Positions 1 to 7,755 of a stretch of DNA of 64,000 nucleotides are shown one piece after another. The position numbers and the translations under genes were made by a program. The number at the start of each line of letters is the position of its first letter. Within the stretch, counting starts at the first letter, position 1. The notes beneath the pieces were generated by a model. The model was not told where the DNA came from and did not search any database. It worked only from the letters and a program-made list of their open reading frames with translations. Origin of the DNA: Capnocytophaga ochracea DSM 7271 (GTDB lineage Bacteria; Bacteroidota; Bacteroidia; Flavobacteriales; Flavobacteriaceae); assembly GCF_000023285.1 (NCBI RefSeq), contig NC_013162.1, positions 2,359,001 through 2,423,000 on the forward strand. The letters run 5' to 3'.

Positions 1-2
1 AT

Positions 3-638
3 AAAACAAAAACTATTATCAGTACTACTGATAAGTTGGGTGCTATTACTGACGTAAATCAAACATTTATAGACGTTTGTGGTTATCCTGCGGTTGAATT
101 ATTAGGAAAACCACATAGCATCATTCGTCACCCCGATATGCCTAAAATCATATTTAAGATTACTTGGGATAATATTTTGGCGGGGAGAAACTTTCACGCT
201 ATTATTAAAAACTTAGCTAAATCGGGTAAGTATTATTGGGTAATTACCGATTTTGAAGTAGGCAGGAATATTATTGGGGATGTTGTTACTATTATGGCGC
301 GTCAGCATTCAGTACCTAAGTATGTAATTACAGAGCATATTGAGCCTTTATATCAAACGCTCCTTAAACTTGAAAAAATAGGAGATATGGAGCTCAGTAA
401 TCGTTATTTTAAGGGCTTTTTAGAAAAACAAGGCAAATCATATATTGAATATATTATGGATATTATGGACGAAAGCAAGCGAGAAATTCACTTTGATCCT
501 ATCCCTAATATGCCTCACACTGATACTAACATTGGAGACTATGAAATTTCTGATGATATATTTAGTGAAGAACATCACGAAGAAGAAACTATGATGCAAC
601 GCAAGAGTTTCTTTGCAAAATTATTTTCTACGAATTAG
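3..638 (+). CDS. PAS sensor domain protein, 5' end outside the window
   Basis: The reading frame is open to the window edge, so the true start lies upstream; 211 residues are visible. The first 110 or so form a PAS domain of the aerotaxis-receptor type. It shows the hallmark order TD..G.IT.VN, then GY...ELLGKPH..IRHPDMP, then W.....G.....I.NL.K.G.YYWV. In this family the domain binds a flavin or another small ligand and senses redox or oxygen. The remaining 100 residues are charged and helical, with no chemoreceptor signalling or histidine kinase domain visible, so the output is unknown. An in-frame TTG at 36 cuts into the PAS fold and is not a credible start. A strong terminator follows directly. 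Confidence 0.8.
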   Translation, partial: KTKTIISTTDKLGAITDVNQTFIDVCGYPAVELLGKPHSIIRHPDMPKIIFKITWDNILAGRNFHAIIKNLAKSGKYYWVITDFEVGRNIIGDVVTIMARQHSVPKYVITEHIEPLYQTLLKLEKIGDMELSNRYFKGFLEKQGKSYIEYIMDIMDESKREIHFDPIPNMPHTDTNIGDYEISDDIFSEEHHEEETMMQRKSFFAKLFSTN

Positions 639-662
639 AATTTTGCAAATATCACAATAAGA

Positions 663-702
663 GGAGAGCGTATCTATTGCAATAGATACGCTCTCCTTTT
701 TG
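663..702 (+). terminator. Rho-independent terminator after the PAS gene
   Basis: A perfect 16-bp inverted repeat (arms 663-678 and 681-696, GGAGAGCGTATCTATT) with a 2-nt centre is followed by a T run on the plus strand. It separates the PAS gene from the convergent yajC gene. On the minus strand the downstream T-richness is weaker, so it acts mainly on the plus strand. Confidence 0.85.
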
Positions 703-715
703 GTTCTTTCTATGA

Positions 716-1024
716 TTACGATTCTTTCTTGTCTTGAATTTCTTTCTTGTCGTCTTTTAATTTAGCTGACAGTTCCATAGAAATAGCAGAACGTTCAAAT
801 TTGATTTTTCCTGAAAGTGTTTCTAAGACACAAGTATCATCAGTAAGTTCTACAATGCGTCCGTGCATACCACTTTTAGTAATTACTTTATCCCCTCTTT
901 TCATTCCTTCAATAAAGTTTTTTTCTTGTTTTTGTCGTCTTACTTGCGGACGAATCATAAAAAAGTAGAATACTAAGATTATCAATATAAGAGGTAGTAA
1001 ACCACTGTTCATCAATTGTTGCAT
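716..1024 (-). CDS. yajC: Preprotein translocase subunit YajC
   Basis: The 102-aa protein has one N-terminal membrane segment (about residues 8-25, LLPLILIILVFYFFMIRP). The YajC signature follows: IRPQVRRQK, then a basic region and KRGDKVITKSGMHGRI. YajC is a small inner-membrane partner of SecDF in protein export. The length and the domain are both typical. It lies 75 bp downstream of nusB on the same strand, a pairing that recurs in Bacteroidetes, so the two are probably cotranscribed from the nusB promoter. Confidence 0.95.
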   Translation of the reverse strand: MQQLMNSGLLPLILIILVFYFFMIRPQVRRQKQEKNFIEGMKRGDKVITKSGMHGRIVELTDDTCVLETLSGKIKFERSAISMELSAKLKDDKKEIQDKKES

Positions 1025-1099
1025 ATTTATTAATTTAATTATTAGTTTTTAGTTATTTTAGAAAATTGTAATTAGGAACTTTTAGCTTTTGGCTTTCAA

Positions 1100-2041
1100 T
1101 TATAAAAGTCCTCTTCCTATCTTTTTTATTTGTTGTTTTTCTTCGAGTTCTTTATGTACATTTTTCATTACACCATTAATAAACGCACTACTTTTAGTAG
1201 TAGAATATTCCTTGGCAAGTTCTAAATATTCATTAAGTGTTACTTTCACTGGAATACTAGGAAAACTAAGCATTTCACAAACAGCCATTTTTAACAATAT
1301 ACTATCTATTACAGCCACACGATCTTTCTCCCAACCTGTCATTCTAGTAATAATTTCATCCTCCCACTTACTATCATTGAGCACTGCTTTTTTTAGTAAC
1401 CCTGTAAGAAAATCTTTTTCTTCTTCATCTTTATAAAGTGAAGGAACAAAATATTTATCAGGTGAGGTGGGGAGCACTTCTCTAAATAACCTACTTATAT
1501 AGGTATTCACAATGGGATAATCATCTACCCAAGTGAGATTATAATCTTCAATATATTCATACATTGTCTCATCGGGAGCTATAATTTCTTCAAAAATAGT
1601 CATTAAAAAAGATTTATCAGCTTCAAAACTGCTCTTTTGTTTGTTGTATTTCTTATAAAGCTCACTTTCTACAATGTTTTTATATATAGTACGCACATAC
1701 TCTTCGTGTATTTCCCAATGATTTATACGTGCATCAGCAATAGCTTCTTGTAATAATGTATTATGAACAATGGCTAAGAGCAAAAGGTTTTCAGAGAATT
1801 TTTGATGTACTGTTCTTTCTTCAGTAGTAGCCAAATATTTTTTCTGAGCTACTTTGTGTTGATGAGTTGCCAAAGAATGCAGTTCAATGAAAAGTGATAA
1901 TATTAATAGATATAGGTGTCGCATTTCATCAGCACTGTTTTGCAAGAACTTCAATTCTTTGTCTAAATCCTGACTTTGGCTCTGACGCATTGCATAAATT
2001 GATTGCATTACTTTTGCCCTAATATGTCGTCTTGTAAGCAT
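1100..2041 (-). CDS. nusB: Transcription antitermination factor NusB (long Bacteroidetes form)
   Basis: The protein is 313 aa, about twice the proteobacterial NusB. The NusB fold sits in the last 120 residues or so, seen in W.....DRVAVIDSILLKMAVCEML, P.KVTLNEYLELAKEYST and the terminal SSAFINGVMKNVHKELEE. The helical N-terminal half (MLTRRHIRAKVMQ, and so on) is the extension characteristic of the phylum. NusB binds boxA RNA with S10 and promotes rRNA antitermination. A canonical promoter lies 38 bp upstream, and yajC follows. Confidence 0.93.
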   Translation of the reverse strand: MLTRRHIRAKVMQSIYAMRQSQSQDLDKELKFLQNSADEMRHLYLLILSLFIELHSLATHQHKVAQKKYLATTEERTVHQKFSENLLLLAIVHNTLLQEAIADARINHWEIHEEYVRTIYKNIVESELYKKYNKQKSSFEADKSFLMTIFEEIIAPDETMYEYIEDYNLTWVDDYPIVNTYISRLFREVLPTSPDKYFVPSLYKDEEEKDFLTGLLKKAVLNDSKWEDEIITRMTGWEKDRVAVIDSILLKMAVCEMLSFPSIPVKVTLNEYLELAKEYSTTKSSAFINGVMKNVHKELEEKQQIKKIGRGLL

Positions 2042-2078
2042 AATTTGTAAGAACTTTCTTAACTTTATTTTGAGAGTG

Positions 2079-2110
2079 CAAAAGTAGAAAAAAAGGTTTA
2101 ACGAGCCAAA
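2079..2110 (-). promoter_or_regulatory. Promoter of nusB-yajC
   Basis: On the minus strand a -7 box TACTTTTG (2086-2079) is preceded at a 20-bp spacer by TTTG (2110-2107). This is the Bacteroidetes sigma-factor consensus. The start codon at 2041 gives a leader of about 30 nt. Confidence 0.7.
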
Positions 2111-2179
2111 AAAAAGCGCTAAAAAAGCACCTAAAATGTTAATTTTTTACTAAAAATCGTATTTTTTCTTGTTTTATAC

Positions 2180-2209
2180 TTGCTATGAAGAAATATATTA
2201 CTACCTTTG
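2180..2209 (+). promoter_or_regulatory. Promoter of the HU gene
   Basis: TTG at 2180-2182 is followed after exactly 19 bp by TACCTTTG at 2202-2209, the Bacteroidetes -33/-7 consensus. The HU ATG at 2240 lies about 30 nt further on. This placement rules out a longer ORF start at 2207, which would begin inside the -7 box. Confidence 0.75.
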
Positions 2210-2239
2210 TCCTTATTAACTGTATTTATAAGTTATCAT

Positions 2240-2518
2240 ATGAACAAATCAGAATTAATTGATGCAATTGCAGCAGGGTCTGGACTTACAAAAACCGACT
2301 CTAAAAAAGCTGTTGAAGCGTTCTTTTCAAGTGTTGAAAAGGCTCTAAAAAAAGGTGACAAAGTAGCTGTCGTAGGATTCGGTTCTTGGTCAGTTGCTAA
2401 AAAAGAAGCCAGAGAGGCTCGCAACCCTCGTACTGGTGCAGTAATTAAAGTACCTGCTAAGAAAGTTGTAAAATTCAAAGCAGGGGCTGAATTATCTGAA
2501 GCAGTAAACAAAAAGTAA
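2240..2518 (+). CDS. HU family DNA-binding protein
   Basis: The protein is 92 aa, starting MNKSELIDAIA. The sequence covers the whole HU/IHF fold: an N-terminal helical dimerisation part, GFGSW....R.AR.ARNPRTG (residues around 52-70) forming the DNA-binding beta arm, and VKFKAGAELSEAVN at the end. HU is an abundant nucleoid protein that bends and compacts DNA. The start was set at 2240 because upstream in-frame codons overlap the promoter and homologues begin with MNK. The gene is monocistronic, with its own promoter and a strong terminator. Downstream lies a long 11-bp repeat array with phased A-tracts. Confidence 0.95.
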   Translation: MNKSELIDAIAAGSGLTKTDSKKAVEAFFSSVEKALKKGDKVAVVGFGSWSVAKKEAREARNPRTGAVIKVPAKKVVKFKAGAELSEAVNKK

Positions 2519-2525
2519 TTGCAGT

Positions 2526-2560
2526 AAAAAAGTCCCTTTCGGTTGAAAGGGACTTTTTTT
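2526..2560 (+). terminator. Terminator of the HU gene
   Basis: A hairpin with arms AAGTCCCTTTC and GAAAGGGACTT and a GGTT loop is flanked by A6 upstream and T7 downstream, a textbook intrinsic terminator 8 bp after the HU stop codon. The A and T flanks also let it work in the other direction. Confidence 0.9.
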
Positions 2561-2599
2561 ATTTATTAGTAGATGAGTTAATTAGCATAGAAACCTTAT

Positions 2600-2627
2600 T
2601 TAATGATTAATGGTTAATGATTAATGT
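2600..2627 (+). repeat. Four 7-bp TTAATGR units
   Basis: TTAATGA, TTAATGG, TTAATGA and TTAATGT follow one another. The reverse complement of this unit (CATTAAC/CATTAAT) makes up a longer array at 48946-49016. The stretch sits between the HU terminator and the 11-bp array. Confidence 0.7.
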
Positions 2628-2640
2628 TTAATTTGGGAGA

Positions 2641-2860
2641 AGCTTATAGAAAGCTTATAGGAAAGACGAACAAAAGACGAACAAAAGACGAACAAAAGAC
2701 GAACAAAAGACGAACAAAAGACGAACAAAAGACGAACAAAAGACGAACAAAAGACGAACAAAAGACGAACAAAAGACGAACAAAAGACGAACAAAAGACG
2801 AACAAAAGACGAACAAAAGACGAACAAAAGACGAACAAAAGACGAACAAAAGACGAACAA
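2641..2860 (+). repeat. 11-bp tandem array, 20 lattice units (18 GACGAACAAAA copies plus 2 leader units)
   Basis: From 2665 there are 18 head-to-tail copies of GACGAACAAAA, identical except for the cut last copy. The two units before them, AGCTTATAGAA and AGCTTATAGGA (2641-2662), are also 11 bp and in phase, so the block is exactly 20 x 11 = 220 bp. A-tracts recur every 11 bp, close to one helical turn, so the DNA should be intrinsically curved. The array is free of stop codons in several frames on both strands, which makes long but spurious ORFs. There are no spacers, so it is not CRISPR. Relatives lie near 26.8, 39.3-39.6, 48.6-48.9, 56.1 and 64.0 kb. Confidence 0.97.
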
Positions 2861-2942
2861 TGAACGAAGGAAAAGTGAAGTTAAGTTGATGCTAAAGTAG
2901 AGATAAGAAGGAGGAAATTGGTAAACTTCTACTTTGCCAAAA

Positions 2943-2976
2943 GTCGTAGCACGACGGGCAATTTAAAACTTTGGCA
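2943..2976 (+). repeat. Dispersed repeat fragments upstream of the sirtuin gene
   Basis: An 18-bp unit at 2943-2960 (GTCGTAGCACGACGGGCA) matches units at 39223-39276. Directly after it, TTTAAAACTTTGGCA (2962-2976) recurs exactly at 4856-4870 in the same orientation. Together with the 11-bp array, these account for most of the 520-bp gap between HU and the sirtuin gene. No further gene is visible in the gap. Confidence 0.6.
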
Positions 2977-3039
2977 AGGTGCAAAGCGCACGAAAGCGCA
3001 AATTAATTCTCTGACAAGACTATAACTAACATTACCAAT

Positions 3040-3729
3040 ATGAAAAAGAAGAAAATAGTAGTCCTCACGGGGGCAGGGATTAGTGCTGAAAGTGGTGTAA
3101 AGACTTTTCGAGATGCCGATGGCTTGTGGGAAGGTCACGATATAGAACAAGTGGCAACACCTTATGGTTTTGAGAAAGACCCTGAACTTGTATTGAACTT
3201 CTACAACGGCTTGCGCAAACAGGTGAAAAATGTGCAACCTAACCCCGCTCACTTATTATTAGCCGAGTTGGAAAAAGAGTACGACGTGGTGATCATCACT
3301 CAAAATGTAGATGACTTGCACGAACGTGCGGGTAGCCATCACATTATTCACTTACACGGAGAACTGCTAAAAATGCGGGGAGTAGATGACCCCTATACGC
3401 TCTACGACTGTACTGACGACATTAAAGTGGGCGACCTGAGCCCCAGTGGAGCACAATTACGACCTCACATCGTGTGGTTTGGCGAAGATGTACCAATGAT
3501 TGTAAAGGCTGCCGAAGAGGTAGAAACTGCCGATATAGTGGTTATTGTAGGTACTTCATTACAAGTGTACCCCGCTGCTGGATTGATGAACTGTGCCAAG
3601 AAAGATACACCTATGTATTATATAGACCCACGTCCAAGCATCAGTAGTAAAGATAAAATCACTGTAATTAAAGACGTTGCTTCAACAGGGGTAGCTAAAG
3701 CTATTGAACTAATAAAAGAATTGAAATGA
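3040..3729 (+). CDS. NAD-dependent protein deacylase, sirtuin family
   Basis: The 229-aa protein has the sirtuin Rossmann motifs GAGIS.ESG..TFR (11-24) and TQNVD (87-91), the catalytic HLHG (His106) and a late GTSLQVYPAAG NAD-contact loop. Sirtuins remove acyl groups from lysine using NAD. Two departures are visible. The structural zinc site is gone: only one cysteine (Cys124) lies in the segment between HLHGEL and LRPHIVWFGE. The class III Tyr-x-x-Arg motif reads Tyr55-Asn-Gly-Leu-Arg, with Leu where CobB and SIRT5 have Arg. Substrate preference is therefore uncertain. It is the first gene of a tight operon and overlaps the next ORF by 4 bp. Confidence 0.88.
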   Translation: MKKKKIVVLTGAGISAESGVKTFRDADGLWEGHDIEQVATPYGFEKDPELVLNFYNGLRKQVKNVQPNPAHLLLAELEKEYDVVIITQNVDDLHERAGSHHIIHLHGELLKMRGVDDPYTLYDCTDDIKVGDLSPSGAQLRPHIVWFGEDVPMIVKAAEEVETADIVVIVGTSLQVYPAAGLMNCAKKDTPMYYIDPRPSISSKDKITVIKDVASTGVAKAIELIKELK

Positions 3730-3965
3730 GTAACTTCCCAAAATTTATTTTAGGTGACAACACCGATATGCCCGACGCTATGTTCGTGGTGCATTTAGAG
3801 TATCCGCGCTTCGTGCTGAACTTAGACAACGATGAAGTAGAATGGCTTGAAGAATTCGACGAAGAAGACACCAAAGAGTTAGAAGCTGAAAGCGAGAACC
3901 TTATAGAAGAAGCTATCGCTTTCTACGAACGAGAAATCGCCCGTATAGAAGAAAATGACTACTAA
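3726..3965 (+). CDS. Small acidic protein of unknown function
   Basis: The protein is 79 aa with about 25 Asp/Glu residues and no recognised domain, signal peptide or membrane segment. The N-terminal half looks like a small beta-containing fold ([20 protein letters not shown]). The C-terminal half is a probable acidic helix. Its ATG overlaps the sirtuin stop codon (ATGA) and its own end overlaps the pyrF start by 11 bp, so translational coupling is likely and the ORF is probably genuine. No function can be assigned; operon position alone links it to the sirtuin and pyrF. Confidence 0.75.
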   Translation: MSNFPKFILGDNTDMPDAMFVVHLEYPRFVLNLDNDEVEWLEEFDEEDTKELEAESENLIEEAIAFYEREIARIEENDY

Positions 3966-4773
3966 GCAACTCATACAGCAAATCGAAGCTAAACAATCGC
4001 TGTTATGTGTGGGCTTGGATACCGATATGGCTAAAATTCCTCCTCACTTGCTTGAAGAGGAAGACCCGCTGTTCGCGTTCAACAAGGCGATTATAGAGGC
4101 TACCCACGCTTTTGCGGTAGCCTACAAACCCAATACAGCTTTCTACGAAGCACACGGCGAAAAAGGTTGGCGCGCCTTAAAAAAGACGATTGATTATCTG
4201 AACTGTCACCACCCTGAGATTTTCACTATTGCCGATGCCAAACGCGGGGATATAGGCAACACTTCAAGTATGTATGCCAAAGCTTTTTTTGAAGATATGC
4301 AATTCGATAGCGTGACAGTAGCCCCCTATATGGGAAGGGATTCGGTAGAGCCTTTTTTAGCTTTTGAGAACAAACAAACCATTCTCTTAGCACTAACTTC
4401 TAATGAAGGAGCTTTTGACTTCCAAACGCAAAAACTCAACGATGAAGAGCTGTACAAAAAGGTATTACGTACCTCACTCACTTGGCAAAACAGCCAAAAC
4501 CTGATGTACGTAGTAGGCGCAACCAAGGCGGAATACCTAAAGGAAATACGTAAAATTATACCTAAACATTTCTTGTTAGTACCAGGAGTAGGTGCTCAGG
4601 GAGGTAGCTTGGAAGAGGTATGTAAGTATGGTTTGAACGACCACTACGGACTGCTTATCAACTCGTCAAGAGGCATTATTTACGCTTCTAAGGGCGAAGA
4701 CTTTGCCAAAGTAGCAGGTGAAAAAGCTGAGGAATTACAACAGAAGATGAAATTAATGCTTAATGGTAAATGA
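3955..4773 (+). CDS. pyrF: Orotidine 5'-phosphate decarboxylase
   Basis: The 272-aa enzyme is of the longer (group 2) OMP decarboxylase type. It makes UMP from OMP in the last step of de novo pyrimidine synthesis. Visible motifs are CVGLDTD (18-24), AYKPN (57-61) with the phosphate-side lysine, and the catalytic [10 protein letters not shown] (94-103). The phosphate loop region [10 protein letters not shown] comes near the C terminus. The start overlaps the preceding acidic ORF. No terminator is visible before the GNAT gene 146 bp downstream. Confidence 0.95.
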   Translation: MTTKQLIQQIEAKQSLLCVGLDTDMAKIPPHLLEEEDPLFAFNKAIIEATHAFAVAYKPNTAFYEAHGEKGWRALKKTIDYLNCHHPEIFTIADAKRGDIGNTSSMYAKAFFEDMQFDSVTVAPYMGRDSVEPFLAFENKQTILLALTSNEGAFDFQTQKLNDEELYKKVLRTSLTWQNSQNLMYVVGATKAEYLKEIRKIIPKHFLLVPGVGAQGGSLEEVCKYGLNDHYGLLINSSRGIIYASKGEDFAKVAGEKAEELQQKMKLMLNGK

Positions 4774-4919
4774 TAAGTGGTAAATGAGTAGTAATGAAAA
4801 GGAGCAAGAGAAATGACAAGTGTGAGAAGTAATAGGTATATCAACTTTGTACAAGTTTAAAACTTTGGCAGAATATGGTGATTAAAAACTAGTAAACTAA
4901 TGACTAACAACTAAATAAT

Positions 4920-5366
4920 ATGATTACATTTTTAAATAAAAGCAACATTACACCAACCATTGAAGATGACGCTCACAGACTTTTTTCACTGTTGAGCAGG
5001 CGCTACCAACAACGACTATCTGACCTTTTTCAAGACAAAACTAAAGCACCTTATGTAGTGGGTTATATAGAAGATGGACGCCTACACGGAATGGCTTCTA
5101 TGGCTATCTACAGAGTGATTTCGGGCTATAAAGGTTGGATAGAAGATGTGGTGGTAGACGAGATGGCACGTGGAAAAAAAATAGGCACTCAGCTCATACA
5201 ACTTCTTATCGCCAAAGGCAAAGAATTGGGCTTAGGAGAAATATTACTCTTTACCTCGCCTACTAACGAAGCAGCTATTAAGCTTTATGAAAATGAAGGC
5301 TTTAAACGTAAAGGTGCAGAGGTATATGTGAACGCTCTCAAACAAATGTACCCACCAGAATCTTGA
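4920..5366 (+). CDS. GNAT family N-acetyltransferase
   Basis: The protein is 148 aa with one GNAT domain over its full length. The acetyl-CoA binding motif A is seen as VDEMARGKKIGTQLIQ (residues about 81-96), preceded by the beta4 strand GWIEDVVV and followed by LLFTSPTNEAAIKLYENEGF. The substrate cannot be told from sequence; the domain resembles the aminoalkyl/amino-acid group of GNATs. It appears to stand alone between pyrF and queH. Confidence 0.85.
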   Translation: MITFLNKSNITPTIEDDAHRLFSLLSRRYQQRLSDLFQDKTKAPYVVGYIEDGRLHGMASMAIYRVISGYKGWIEDVVVDEMARGKKIGTQLIQLLIAKGKELGLGEILLFTSPTNEAAIKLYENEGFKRKGAEVYVNALKQMYPPES

Positions 5367-5392
5367 TATATTACTATTTCTTTGTATTTTTG
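5363..5392 (+). promoter_or_regulatory. Promoter of the queH-truB operon
   Basis: TTG (5363-5365), a 19-bp spacer and TATTTTTG (5385-5392) match the Bacteroidetes consensus. The -33 element overlaps the last codons of the GNAT gene (stop at 5366). The queH ATG at 5422 gives a leader of about 23 nt. Confidence 0.7.
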
Positions 5393-5421
5393 CCCTCTGA
5401 TAAGGAAACAATAAAAATACT

Positions 5422-6072
5422 ATGGAATTAGTCCACAAGAATCTCGTATTGCCCAATAATGGCAAAAAGCTCTTGTTACACACTTGTTGTGCGCCTTGCT
5501 CGGGCTCTATTATACTATCTATTCAGGCATCGGGGATAGAGTTTACTATATTTTTTTACAACCCTAATATTCACCCTCAAAAAGAATACGAAATTCGCAA
5601 AGAGGAAAATATACGCTTTGCCGAAAAGTGTGGCGTACCTATTGTAGATGCCGAATACGACACCGATAACTGGTATACGCGTGCTAAAGGTATGGAATTT
5701 GAACCCGAACGCGGTAGCCGTTGTGCAATGTGCTTTGATATGCGTATGGAGCGTACGGCTTTATATGCTTACGAAAACGGTTTCGATACCATTGCGACCT
5801 CACTGGGCATCTCTCGTTGGAAAGACCTCAACCAAGTGAATGAAGCAGGTAAAAATGCTGCCAATAAGTACGAGGGACTTACCTATTGGGACTACAATTG
5901 GCGCAAAAACGGAGGTGCTGCCTGCAATATGGAAATCTGTAAAAACGAGAAATTCTACCAACAAGAGTACTGCGGTTGTGCTTTCTCGTTGCGCGATGCT
6001 AACAAATGGCGAGTAGCCAACGGAAGAGAGAAAATACGAATAGGGGAAAAATACTACGGAAGAGAAAAGTGA
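5422..6072 (+). CDS. queH: Epoxyqueuosine reductase QueH
   Basis: The 216-aa protein has the QueH (DUF208) pattern of paired cysteines: HTCCAPC (Cys22, Cys23, Cys26), RCAMCFDMR in the middle, and CNMEIC plus YCGC late. These bind an iron-sulfur cluster and another metal. QueH reduces epoxyqueuosine to queuosine in tRNA and is the non-orthologous replacement for QueG. Its pathway partner tgt is at 19.8-20.9 kb in this window. The gene has its own promoter and is followed after 5 bp by truB, so two tRNA-modification genes share a transcript. Confidence 0.92.
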   Translation: MELVHKNLVLPNNGKKLLLHTCCAPCSGSIILSIQASGIEFTIFFYNPNIHPQKEYEIRKEENIRFAEKCGVPIVDAEYDTDNWYTRAKGMEFEPERGSRCAMCFDMRMERTALYAYENGFDTIATSLGISRWKDLNQVNEAGKNAANKYEGLTYWDYNWRKNGGAACNMEICKNEKFYQQEYCGCAFSLRDANKWRVANGREKIRIGEKYYGREK

Positions 6073-6077
6073 ATAGT

Positions 6078-7754
6078 ATGATAACTCCAGAAGAACTTAG
6101 AGAAGGTCGTATCTTGCTTATCGATAAGCCCCTGCAATGGTCGTCGTTTCAAGCAGTGAACAAAATCAAATGGGCAATACTCAAACACTATAAGCTCAAG
6201 AAGATAAAGATAGGGCACGCAGGAACATTAGACCCGCTTGCCTCTGGTTTATTGGTGATTTGTACGGGCAAATTTACTAAGAAGATTACCGAAATACAAG
6301 ACGCTGTAAAAACTTATACAGGCACTATTACCGTAGGGGCTACTACTCCTTCCTACGATAAGGAAACCGAAATTAATGCCCACTACCCTACTGACCATAT
6401 CACTCCTGAACTGATAGAACAAGTGCGAATGCAGTTTATAGGGGAACTCACGCAAACGCCTCCTGTATTTTCGGCTATCAAGAAAGAAGGCAAACGGCTC
6501 TACGAATTTGCCCGCGACGGCAAAGAAATAGAAGTTCCTCAGCGCACTATCTATATTTACAGTTTCAATATAGATGCAAGTCAGTTTCCTAAGTTGCAAT
6601 TTGAGGTGGTATGTAGCAAAGGCACCTACATACGCTCCTTGGCAAACGACTTTGGTAAAGCCTTAGGATCTGGTGGCTATCTATCTGCATTGCGACGCAC
6701 TAAGATAGGTGATTTCTCGGTAAATGATGCCTTAACGCCTGATGAATTTATAAACATACATATTCCAAAAATGCAAACAAAACCTATTATTCTCACTACT
6801 GTATTCGAGCGATTTATCGATAAGAATAAAACAACTCTTAATGACCATTTCGCTCGAAAAGAATCTACTTTGAACACACAAAACAATAGGAAAAAATCTA
6901 TTAATGAAGTGTATGAAGAGCGAGAGCGAGAACACCTTAACAAACAACAAAAACAGCGACATACTTCCGACCTTAATATAGAAGCCATTTTTCCTCGAAA
7001 AAAGAAAAAAAAGACCTCAGGAATCAAATATGAGTTTCGCTACTTTCTATCGATGTTTTCAAATACTGATAAGGCAATTATGCTTACTTTACTGATACTT
7101 TTCGGTACGATAGTAACCCTTATGGTGATACAACTTAGCAGTAGAGAGAAAGAAATAATGATTGAAATGGCACTCACTCCAGATGATTTACCTTATGAAC
7201 CTCCAAAATTAGAGGAACAAACTGAAGCGCCTGATCTTTCTCAAGCTATGAATGCGAAACTGACTACTAATGCTTATAATCAAGCCGATGCTGACTTACG
7301 TCATACTGAGAATTTTAAAACTTTAGACGAAATAATGGCAGAGCGTGCTTCTAAAGAGATGGAAAGTGCTAAAGAAGACTTGGTGAGTAATAATAAAATG
7401 TCGTCTAACTTAGTAATATCGGACGATAATACTCTTCAAAAAACAACTAAAATTTCATCTGATAATAAAGTAAATAAGAATACTTTAGTAAAATATGCCT
7501 TATCTGGCAGGACAGGAAATATACCTAACCCTGTATTTACTTGTGAAAAAGAAGGGCAAGTAGTGATTATTATTACAGTTGATGAAGCAGGAAGAGTTAT
7601 TAGAACAGCTCTTGACAAAATGAATTCAACTACCAATGATGATTGCCTTATAGAAAACTCATTACTATATGCTAGCAGAGCCAGATTTAATGCTGTAACA
7701 GGCAAAAAAGAGCAAACAGGAACTATTACTTATATTTTTCAAAGTAAACGATAG
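6078..7754 (+). CDS. truB: TruB tRNA pseudouridine-55 synthase fused to a TonB-like membrane/periplasmic protein
   Basis: The single 558-aa ORF has two parts. Residues 1-231 are a complete TruB: LLIDKPLQWSSF, GHAGTLDPLASGLL with the catalytic Asp, TPPVFSAIKKEGKRLYE, and CSKGTYIRSLANDFG. TruB makes pseudouridine 55 in tRNA. A basic, charged linker (232-332) ends in KKKKK. One membrane segment follows (about 333-353, AIMLTLLILFGTIVTLMV). The rest is a 200-residue tail whose last 80 residues resemble the C-terminal domain of TonB encoded at 12676 (shared EG.VV..I.VD..G.V, TTN..CL.E, R.NA). The start is ATG 6078; an upstream in-frame start would overlap queH. The fusion is seen in the reading frame. 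Whether one polypeptide is made is not shown; internal ATGs at 6771 and 7054 could separate the parts. Confidence 0.85.
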   Translation: MITPEELREGRILLIDKPLQWSSFQAVNKIKWAILKHYKLKKIKIGHAGTLDPLASGLLVICTGKFTKKITEIQDAVKTYTGTITVGATTPSYDKETEINAHYPTDHITPELIEQVRMQFIGELTQTPPVFSAIKKEGKRLYEFARDGKEIEVPQRTIYIYSFNIDASQFPKLQFEVVCSKGTYIRSLANDFGKALGSGGYLSALRRTKIGDFSVNDALTPDEFINIHIPKMQTKPIILTTVFERFIDKNKTTLNDHFARKESTLNTQNNRKKSINEVYEEREREHLNKQQKQRHTSDLNIEAIFPRKKKKKTSGIKYEFRYFLSMFSNTDKAIMLTLLILFGTIVTLMVIQLSSREKEIMIEMALTPDDLPYEPPKLEEQTEAPDLSQAMNAKLTTNAYNQADADLRHTENFKTLDEIMAERASKEMESAKEDLVSNNKMSSNLVISDDNTLQKTTKISSDNKVNKNTLVKYALSGRTGNIPNPVFTCEKEGQVVIIITVDEAGRVIRTALDKMNSTTNDDCLIENSLLYASRARFNAVTGKKEQTGTITYIFQSKR

Positions 7755-7755
7755 A

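Noticed and set aside
2641-2860. CRISPR array or a repetitive protein gene
   Set aside because: The 11-bp units follow one another with no spacers and no cas genes are near. The 64-79 aa ORFs on both strands are by-products of a stop-free repeat.
6006-6077. Longer N terminus of the TruB fusion
   Set aside because: It would overlap queH by 67 bp, and TruB homologues begin at the later ATG.
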